A stretch of 64,000 nucleotides of DNA from Taxawa tesnikishii (nom. ined.). Lineage: Eukaryota > Ascomycota > Dothideomycetes > Dothideales. The stretch spans positions 310,001 to 374,000 of the forward strand of contig JAPDRO010000013.1 of NCBI GenBank assembly GCA_030247885.1, given 5' to 3'. The position numbers and the translations under genes were made by a program. Of this stretch, positions 55,563 to 64,000 are shown piece after piece (position 1 is the stretch's first letter; each line of letters opens with the position of its first letter). The notes beneath the pieces are model-generated. The model was given only the letters and a program-made list of their open reading frames with translations, had not been told where the DNA came from and searched no databases.

Positions 55563-57243
55563 CATGTAAGTGCTAGGCAATTCAGCAGCTGTCAATCGAG
55601 TACTACACGGCGTCTGTCAGATCGACCCAGACTAGCTCCTCGAGCAGCTGGAGAAGCAACCTCATATACATGGCATCCACACCAGGAACGCCGTCTCGCA
55701 CACTATTCCGTACTCTTCCCGCTACAATGCCCAGAGCGAGATCCCAAAATCCAGAATCCCGCGCGATGGCGCTCCTGCTGATGCTGTCCACCAAATGCTC
55801 AAGGGCGAGCTCGACCTCGATGGCAGACCAAACCTCAATCTGGACAGGTAGTGGCAACAATCTGTCGTCCCTACCATGGCTGACACCTCGCTTTTAGTTT
55901 CGTCGGTACATACATGGAAGAGCAGGCAGAGAAGCTCATGGTCGAAAACCTGAACAAAAACATGTCTGACGCGGTAAGGGTTCCTTGCGGGGTGTGGAAG
56001 TCCGTGCGAAGATAGGAGCTGATGCACGCCTAGGACGAGTAGCCAGCCATGATGAACATGCACACTCGTTGCGTTAGCATCATTGCCAACCTTTGGGGTG
56101 CACAGAAGGGAGAGAAGCCTATCGGAACTGCGACTACTGGTTCTTCTGAAGGAATCCACCTCGGTGGCCTTGCCATGAAGCGTCGCTGGCAGGAAAAAGG
56201 GACAAGGAGGGCAGGGCCAAATCGAAGCCAAATATCCTCATGGGCGCCAACGCCCAGGTGGATTCACTGCTCCTTTCACACACGCAAAGGTTGGCGGACC
56301 TAAATGGAATTTCGAGCTTCCACGTGTCAAACCGATCAACACTTCCGGCCACAAGTTCGGTCTGGTCTACGCTGGTGTTGGCTGGATCATTTGGAAGAAT
56401 GAAAGCTTCCTTCCTAAGCATCTGATCTTGGAGCTTCACTACCTTGGAGGAACCGAGGAATCCTACACGCTCAACTTTTCAAGACCTGGTGCTCAAGTTA
56501 TCGCCCAATACTACAACCTCATTCATCTCGGCTACAGCGGTTACCAGGCTATCATGGAGAACGCCCTTGCCAACGCCCGTCTGCTGTCCAATTTCCCTAG
56601 GGGCCACCGGCTGGTTCAGATGCATTAGTGATATTCACAGACAAAACGGCGTGCACCACTACACTAAGGGAGGCAAGCCCTACCCCAAGGATAACGAGAC
56701 AAGCGCGGACTTCAAACGCTGGATTGCCAATTGTCGCTTTCACGCTGTCTGACGATTTCAAGAAGGACTTCCCACATGTGAAGCAGGTCGCCGTCAGCAA
56801 TCTGATGAGGGCCAAGCAGTACATCATCCCCAACTACCCACTGCCGCCAAATGAAGAACAGACGGAGATCTCGCGTGTCGTCGTCCGTGAGTCTATGTCC
56901 TTGGACCTCCTCGACCGCCTCGTCTCAGACAGGGTTGGCAATGACTGAATATTCATCATCATAAAGCACTGAATAACAACTGAATATTCAGCATATTCAG
57001 TGTATTCAGTTGTTATTCACTTCTTTGTAATGTATAATTATCCGTGCATTGCCAACCCTGGTCTCAGACCTCTGCTCCGTCATAGTCAACATCATGCAGA
57101 CGAGCTCAGAGATCGACCTCTCGGTCTGGCAGCCATTGGAATCCAGTGCGGAGAAGAAGCACGGAAGTGTCGGTGTGGAACACAAGAACAGGCACAAGGC
57201 TAACAGGCCCATGAGTCAGGGTGTCCGCAGGGGTGTCTGTTAA
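55563..57243 (+). pseudogene. Glutamate decarboxylase pseudogene
   Basis: The PLP enzyme turns glutamate into GABA. Remaining family pieces, in order: LLEQLEKQPHIHG, IPRDGAPADAVHQMLKGELD, SFVGTYMEEQAEKLMVENLN, a splice, MNMHTRCVSIIANLWGAQKG, TGSSEGIHLGGLAMKRRWQE, then INTSGHKFGLVYAGVGWIIW with the PLP Lys, HYLGGTEESYTLNFSRPGAQ and KQYIIPNYPLPPNEEQTEIS. Lesions: TAG at 55633-55635 (usually Lys), TAG at 56040-56042 (usually Tyr in DEYPAM), frame changes near 56194 and later near 56590 and 56715, and an out-of-frame deletion of about 80 codons at about 56256-56262 that removes the co-substrate region between NAQV and GGF. A 131-bp MITE splits the C-terminal exon; after it the tail ends MSQGVRRGVC. 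Introns at 55852-55896 and 55975-56033 are still recognisable. Confidence 0.9.
56930..57060. mobile_element. hAT-type MITE, 131 bp, inserted in the decarboxylase pseudogene
   Basis: Terminal inverted repeats are perfect over 14 bp: CAGGGTTGGCAATG at 56930-56943 and its reverse complement at 57047-57060. The insertion is flanked by a perfect 8-bp target duplication GTCTCAGA (56922-56929 and 57061-57068). An 8-bp duplication and ends starting CAGGG are the hAT signature. Removing the element and one duplication restores the decarboxylase C-terminus in frame. The interior has a 17-bp inverted repeat (56970-56986 and 57003-57019) and codes for nothing, so it would need a transposase from elsewhere. 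Confidence 0.93.
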
Positions 57244-60200
57244 GCGGTGGTGCGTCGTCTTGACGAAGGATGAACAAACGATATGACGAGTTGTAACATA
57301 GTTCCTAGAAGTAACGAATGACGGAGCTTGCTTGACTGCAGCTCTTATTGCGTGAAGCCCTTCGAAGCCATGAAACAGCCTTTCTTGCTTACGTCTGGCG
57401 AGTGATAAGTCATCTTGCGCGCCCCCACGAAGACAAGAAAGATGAGGCAGGTCACCTTATATGGTTGGATCGGGACCACGCTAACATGGGCGGTGAGAGG
57501 TAGCGTGGCCTCGAACTGCACCATACCTACATCTACGCAACACAACTCAATAGTAGGGAGTTAGTAGCAGGCAGAAGGGCTATTTGGGATTCCCAACGAT
57601 GGACAGCGATCTTATTCTTTCGCGATGTTCCATGACCAGTATGTAAGTGGATCTTTTGACTCAAGCTACACGGCCCTCCTGATGTCACTCGTAATGACTG
57701 GTCCGGTGTTCTAGTGTCATAGATCGGCGTGTTGTCCTTCGCCTTGCAATGGTCCTAATCCAAGCCTCGTCCCGACATTTTTATCGTCTCCACCGCCTCG
57801 CTCGTGTCAAATAGATTGCCTATCAACGTCTTTACGCAGATCGATATGCCTCCAAAGTCCAGTTTAGACCAATGCGATCGTTGAGACCACCCGCTGTTAA
57901 GCCAACGAGCAACGACTTGGAAGCCGAATAGTGTGGTCCAACAAGTTGCAGACAAGCAAGTGGTGTCCTAACGAGGACATATTCAAGTACAGCAAGGAGC
58001 ATTCAATCACGCTACTCATACCGCCTTCCGCAGAAGTTAGAGGACTCGCTAGCAGCGTGTATGTGGGTGGTCCGATTGATTGTAACCAACCCTGGGCTGG
58101 TCTGCAGACGAGATCGTGTGCAATCGGCCATCCGCTAGTCAATAGAAGGAAATGTTGCCGACGCCTCGGATGCAGGCCCAGAAAGTTCGGGCCCAAACTC
58201 GGAGAAGTTCCAACAGCTCTAACATGTGATGCAGGGCTTGGTTCGAACTATCGCGCTATGGTCATCTCTCCTAGCGGTCATGAGACATTCATACCATACC
58301 TTTACATGTAAGAGAACCTCTGCTCTTCGCTGGTCTTTGAGCAACTCATGACCTGTAGGGTTGAGCTTTGATGATTCATCAACAGCTCGCAGGTCGCACA
58401 CCCGAGTAAAAGGCCATACGGCTCTGTGGAGTTGACTCTGAGGCTGACACGTAGTCTCTGACAAGTCCTTCTATACCGTGACTGCCGAAGAGGTAGAGGA
58501 AAGTCAGAAGGAACCTAGTGAAAGAGTTCGAGGAGCCCCGCGAGGAGCCCCGAATTCCCGGGCGAGTTTGGTTACATTAAGTCTCTATGTGACAGGGTTG
58601 TAGCTGGTATGCTGGTTGGATCTTCGATAGACTCGCGACCCCTTGATCTACCATATACTAGTGAAAGACCGATCGACGGTGCACTGCTCAACTATGTCCA
58701 CAGAGCTTGAGTCCATAGAGATCCGACGTAAAAGAGCTTGACTGTTGGATTGAGGCTCTTATCTAACGAGGACGGGCCACCGATCAACATTGAGGGGTCC
58801 CGCGCCCATCTGGAATACGTGACGGAAGACAGGGCATTAAGCCAATCAGTGGGGCAAGATGGCTTCCTCTGCGCCACTGTCGGATCTGCTTCTTCGCAGG
58901 GTACTTCTCTACGACGTATATGACATCTTTCCGAAGATCATCGCAATTTCAAAAGATACCGTGTGATTAGAGGTCGGACAAGCTGCCCGCAGATGGTGCA
59001 TACTAAGCCCAATGCCACGCACGCAATTTGATGCGCTGGATATGGCATTGTAGATCCCTGACAGATATTTTGTCGCGCTCGTGCAGAAGGATGCACGCTA
59101 TCAACCTTAGGTGGTGATGGACACTGCAATGCCCGTGTCGGTCTGTCCGTACATAGAGCTCGCGCTGCTACTGCTTGGTAATACCCAAGTCCAGGTTGGT
59201 CGCCATGCTCGCTAGATCTTGATGGGGTGCCTCCAGCAATCTACCAGGAGTGTCGACCACAGAGAGGCCTACAATTCTGGCCAAGCAGCTACGCGATTGA
59301 TTGACATGGACGCGATTTCAGTATCGGTATGTTCTTAGAGAAATCCACGATCAGGTCCTTTTTGAATGATTACGATGGAATAAGGTTATGGTCTAGTGGA
59401 GCGGTCTAGAGCGGCGCCACACATCGAACCCTGTAACGGCGGAACCTGCCAGCTTCGAGGCTTCGGGACTCGTGTCAGCCTTCAAGACGTCAGACCAAAT
59501 CACTGGAAGCGACTGCGAAATGCGGCTCCAAGCAATCCTTATCCGAGAATCGAGATTCGCATCTGCGTCGAGGCGAATGCCTGCAGTTACCGCGACCCCT
59601 CGTTTTAGGCGCTACATGGTCAGTGGACGACATGCCCATTTATCCGCGGCAAAGCAGCCCGACCTGCCAATAGCAATCAGGCGCCTCTTCTGGGATGCCC
59701 GCTACTACCACTGGGCAGCGAGCGCATGCTTCCTCCATCTAGTCCTCTAAAGATCTCCGTCGATCTGATACTTGCCTTTTCAGATTTAGCGCCGCCTGCT
59801 GCATCTGACCAAAACTCACCATCACCACTAGGGAGAGCTAAAGCTACCTTGACAAAAGCGAACCGGCCGTGCAAACGTTTCTCGAAATCGTGCATTCCCA
59901 CCTATCGCCGGCTGCATCCACTGCCGGACTTGTGGCGGGATCTACATCGCTGATGTTTCCACTTTGTGCCCAACTGGCGGCACTACATGTGTCAAAACCG
60001 ACTTGAGCTGACAGGGTAGTCCAACAACTATATGTGTAGCCGCGTTCCACATTACTGGACTAGTCATTGTTGCGACACACGTGGCAATTTGGGCGCTCCT
60101 TCTGAGTCGAAATGTAACTCCGCCATCAGCATTCTCTCAGGCTCAGGACCCGGACGCGGCTTTACCATCCGTGCTGTGGATTATCTAATCCCGGCTTCAA

Positions 60201-60469
60201 ACCATTCTCAATCCGTCTCCTTGAACTTCTGACCCCTCCCCTCTGTGCACGTTCGTCTCTCTTTGTTTCCTAAAGTAACCTCTTTTGTTTGTTTGAATTA
60301 CCTTCTTTCCTTGGCCTGATTTCTCCTCTCTAGCCGAACGTTCGAAAATCTTAACCCTAAGAAGATATTTGGTTGTTGACTGCGGAACCTTCATATATTA
60401 CAACTAAGCCTGTTACTCATTCCACCAGCCGACTGTGCTCACCCTTGCATCGCTGCGACACACAACATC
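57244..60469. other. Gene-poor 3.2-kb region
   Basis: No gene recognised. Frames up to 126 codons (for example 57931-58311) overlap others and resemble no family. A short GAGGAGCCCCGC duplication lies at 58528-58553. The stretch next to the MITE-bearing pseudogene may be old, degraded sequence. Confidence 0.5.
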
Positions 60470-62431
60470 ATGTCGCAAAAGCAGCGCATTGCCATCTATG
60501 TTTTGCGCCGCGATTTGCGGATCGCTGACAATCCGGTCTTTCATGAGATCTGGCGTCTGTTCCAGCAGCCCGAACAGCCATTCACCCACTTGCTTCCGGT
60601 CTACACATTTTCGGCCAAACAAATAGAAGTATCTGGATTCATATCCCCTCCAGGGGACAAATCGCCATACCCTGAAGCCAGAAGTGACGTGGGGAAGTTC
60701 TGGCGATGCGGACATCTTCGAGCTCAGTTTCTTGCCGAGAGTCTGTGGGACCTTAAGGAGGACCTCGGGAAGCTGGGCAGCGATCTGGTACTGCGGGCTG
60801 GTATGACACCGGCTGTGATCCGCGACATCCTCCAGGTTTACCACGACAAACAGGACGAGTTCGAGGTAACCGGGGTCTGGTTGACCACAGACAGTTGCTC
60901 CGAGGAACTGGAAGAGGAACGCGGGATCAAGAAGGTATGCGAAGAGTTCAAAATCGAGTTCAAGTCCTCGCAGGACAACAAGTATTTGATCGAGGAGTAA
61001 GTCCTCCCTCTTCGAGACGTTGCTCGTCAGTGAATACAACTGACGCAATCTGGTCACAGCCGGGACCTGCCATTCAAGGATCCCAGCGAACTTTCGGACG
61101 TTTTTACTACCTTTCGAAAGACGGTGGAACCCCTTCACAACGCGCCGCGCAAATGTTGGCCTACTCCCACCGTCCTCCCACCGTTACCGTCTCTCGTACC
61201 CTCTCAACCTGGCCCTTTTGTTATCCCGGAAACGCTCGAAGCTATCAATCTTGCCCTATCTAGACCGCTGCTCACGGCTCAAACAACAAAAGGCATGCCC
61301 GAAGGGCCGGATGACGCGGGAACGGCACATCCCTTCAAAGGAGGTTCAGCAGCTGCGCACGAACGTGTCAAGCACCTGATCACGAGCGGCAGGATGACCA
61401 CCTATAAAGAGACGAGGAACGGTCTCATTGGTCAGGATTTCAGCACCAAACTGTCAGCGTGGCTAGCTTTGGGTTGCATAACGGCGCGCCAAATCCATTG
61501 GTACCTGGTTGACTTCGAAGACGGAAGAACTGGCATAGGCAAGAACGCGCAAGGCTACGGTCAGGGCGAAAACACGGGCACGGCCGCCGTACGCTTTGAG
61601 TTACTATGGCGCGACTACATGCATCTGTGCACACGCAAATTCGGAACGCGCTTGTTTAAGGTTGAAGGCTTTCGTGAGGACTCGAATGCCAAATGGAATT
61701 ACACTAGCAACAAACCCCACACCGCCGATTCTACGTTCCGCAAGAACCGCAGAGAAGTCAGCAGGACCGAGGCCGACACAGCTGAAGTCGTCCGCCGCTT
61801 CATTACTGGAACGACCGGGACTGGCCTTGTCGATGCTAGCTTGAGAGAACTCTACTTGACCGGCTACACGTCCAATCGCGCGCGGCAGAACGTCGCAAGC
61901 TACCTGGCTAAACATCTGGGGATCGACTGGCGCATCGGCGCCGAATGGTACGAGAGCAATCTGATCGACTACGACGTGCACAACAACTGGGGTAATTGGC
62001 AATACGTGGCAGGTGTGGGCAACGATCCCCGCGGCGACCACCGCATCTTTAACCCGGTCAAACAGGCACTGGATTACGACCCTCAAGGCGACTACATTCG
62101 GACCTGGATCCCCGAGCTGCGCGATGTCAAACGCGAGAAGCCTGAAGACGTTCTAGGTGTGTATCAGGCTTGGTGTCTACCCAAAGATGAGAAGAAACGT
62201 CTAGGCCTTGAGGGCGTCGAATGGGTCGAGAAGCCCCTCGTGCGCATCGATTTCTCACTCAACCGGCGTAGTGGTGGTTCTAGAAGGGACAGAGGTGGTA
62301 GGCCAGGAGGAGGAGGAGGAGGAGGAGGAGGAGGTGGAGGTGGAGGTGGAGGTGGTGCAGGCCGTGGAAGGGGTTCGAGTAGGGGACGGAGAGACGATAT
62401 GGGAAGGTCCGGTCTCACCGGTCTGACTTAA
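60470..62431 (+). CDS. DASH-type cryptochrome
   Basis: Exons 60470-60996 and 61060-62431 (intron 60997-61059) give 632 residues. The photolyase N-domain opens QRIAIYVLRRDLRIADNPVF. The FAD/DNA-binding helical domain holds RMTTYKETRNGLIGQDFSTK, LSAWLALGCITARQIHWYLV, ELLWRDYMHLCTRKFG and TGTGLVDASLRELYLTGYTS, then VASYLAKHLGIDWRIGAEWY and VHNNWGNWQYVAGVGNDPRG. These are CRY-DASH features. Such proteins bind FAD and MTHF, repair UV lesions in single-stranded DNA and may signal in blue light. The C-terminus carries an Arg/Gly tail with an unbroken run of 17 Gly encoded by a GGA repeat, then GRGRGSSRGRRDD, which could bind RNA. The frame is complete without correction. Confidence 0.95.
62304..62352. 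repeat. (GGA)n repeat encoding poly-Gly
   Basis: An almost pure GGA/GGT tract inside the cryptochrome C-terminal exon. Its length could vary between strains. Confidence 0.9.
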
Positions 62432-64000
62432 GTGGAAAGAGCCTGGAGGAACATAAAGGTTTGTGGATGGAGTTACTGTGTCACTGGGGTGGTGTGGTAG
62501 CGCTGGAGGTGCGCGAGTCTGGAATGGCATGATTGGGGGTACGGTCATGGATACGGAGAGGGGACGGAGGGACATCAATGGGCTTGTTAGGGCACAAAGA
62601 GAGGCATTATGGGCACATTCGCGGAGGGTCAAGAGGGACCACTCGCTTCGCGAAAAACGATACCACCTTCGCATCTAGTTAGGTTGTTAGGCTGTTCAAC
62701 TCTGGGTACTCATGGATAAAAGTTGTCGCGTTACGCACTGTTGTCCATTCCTTTCTGCTTCTATCCCTCAGCACTCGCGGCTTTGCGGAATCGAATACAG
62801 GATGAACTCGAAGTCATGAGACAAAGCAGTGTCAGGAAATGCCTAGTCGTCCGAGAAGTAGAAGATCTGGATGCATCTAGATGGCCCTCCCCAAGGGTCC
62901 AGATCTACGGAATACGATCGCATAGGAGTCCGTTCAGAATTAGGAATAGGTGATAGTTCCCTCATCCACATTAATCTGCAAACGCACGGGAAGTCCCAGT
63001 ATACAGGAAGCCAATGAGGTCCAGATAGACGTTGAGATACTGACAAGTTTACAGGCCCACCACATGGTATAGACATCTGTGCGGGCAAAGGTCTAGACTT
63101 CAATGGCCGGTTGAAAACGGCAGGAAAGCCCGTCGAAAGCCCAGTGATGCGCTGTTGAACGGGGCAAGGGCAACTTCACTCTACCCTGAGCCGGTCGCCC
63201 CTCGGAAAAACGCAACCTAGAAGATACAGCAAAACGTCGGCAGTTAATCAAGGGTGTGCCGTCGCAGGCGCATCTCAGGAAAACTGCAAAAGTAACACTC
63301 CGGGCTCTTCAACACCAACGATCTTCCTTAAACCATCACGCGTCTGACGGAACGGCTTTCGGCTACGGCACTCCTGCCGTCAATACTCAACAGCGGTCAT
63401 CGGATGCTACAGCGAACCCTTACCGCTAGTAGTGTATGCCTCCGCAAGCGCCTAGAAAATGAGAAAGGCGCTAGCGGGCATCTCAATCTCGATCTCATGT
63501 CGCGACGGGAGTGAAAGTGTGACTGTCTCGACCGCCCATGACGGCGCGTCCGTGCAGTTTCCGACAATCTGACGCTGCGGCCTTGAGCGTGCGTCGCTCT
63601 GAAGCCGTCCGTACTTGCAATGTTCGTTCCGGTACGAACGTCGAGAAGAGGGCGCGCGACATCCAGGGCGGTGTGACGACCACTCGTCAGTTGCTCTCGT
63701 CCATAATTGCTGGTAGGTGGTAAACACCAATTGTTGTCGCAGTTCGTGATGTCTTTGGGCAGGCTTCACACCGGCGCTTCGTACGACTTCTCCACGTGCG
63801 TAGCCTGGGATGTAGCACAGAGCTGCTCGTGGCCCCAAATCTCTCTACAGGGTGTTGATGCGTAGTTTCTTGGCATTAAACCTTCCGGAAAAAATACGTG
63901 GCATCGAAAAGAGACGGCGTGATTGGTATCCTGCCTGGGGCATTCGCAAAATCACATCTTCTGCCGTAGTTGAAGAGGTCGCTGCTCCTGACTCAGCTAG
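62432..64000. other. No gene recognised to the right edge
   Basis: The 3' region of the cryptochrome and 1.5 kb of sequence with frames up to 128 codons (minus 63838-63452), none with a recognised domain. Confidence 0.45.

Noticed and set aside
1-64000. CRISPR arrays, operons or ribosome-binding sites
   Set aside because: The DNA is eukaryotic: spliced genes with their own promoters. The short repeats seen are microsatellites, not spaced arrays.

Overview
The window is nuclear DNA of a filamentous ascomycete (Pezizomycotina; Dothideomycetes is my guess, not shown). Genes are compact and lie on both strands. Introns are mostly 49-76 nt with GT..AG ends and CTAAC/CTGAC-type branch sites. The gene set includes fungal markers: the DASH subunit Hsk3, a Rax1-like RGS protein, a Ctr/X325 copper-uptake set and a DASH-type cryptochrome. 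I saw no rRNA, no convincing tRNA, no CRISPR array and no autonomous transposon.

Layout, left to right. 1-5.3 kb: partial TRM44 (tRNA Um44 methyltransferase), GNA1 (glucosamine-6-P acetyltransferase) and a Rax1-like RGS membrane protein, all on minus. 5.3-8.4 kb: long gene-poor gap. 8.4-13.6 kb: a copper-acquisition cluster made of a Met-rich metalloreductase (minus), a divergent Ctr-type copper transporter and a Bim1/X325 His-brace GPI protein. 14.5-18.3 kb: an AMID/FSP1-like flavoprotein whose frame is broken twice, and an RS/glycine-zipper protein. 20.1-23.9 kb: unrecognised minus-strand genes. 24.2-27.5 kb: eIF1A and the WASP homologue Las17. 28.6-33.1 kb: peroxisomal malate synthase and COQ2. 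34.0-38.0 kb: a large JmjC/4CXXC chromatin protein. 39.0-41.4 kb: meiotic cohesin REC8. 43.0-47.6 kb: a small coiled-coil membrane protein, HSK3, UBP6 and ARPC4. 48.6-54.4 kb: an RRM protein, a damaged Cys-rich secreted protein and a two-domain fasciclin. 55.6-57.2 kb: a decayed glutamate decarboxylase carrying a 131-bp hAT-type MITE. 57.2-60.5 kb: gene-poor. 60.5-62.4 kb: CRY-DASH. 62.4-64 kb: nothing recognised.

Functional links. The reductase, Ctr and X325 genes make a coherent surface copper pathway: reduction, handover by a GPI-anchored copper binder, import. Las17 and ARPC4 are activator and subunit of the same actin nucleator. REC8 and HSK3 both serve chromosome segregation.

A caution on frames. 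At least seven conserved genes (AMID, LAS17, COQ2, the JmjC gene, UBP6, the RRM gene, the fasciclin) need one missing base restored to keep conserved protein in frame, usually in or beside a run of four or more identical bases. One direction of error across housekeeping genes suggests base-call or assembly deletions rather than gene death. The glutamate decarboxylase is different: it has nonsense substitutions, a large internal deletion and an insertion, and looks like a true pseudogene.
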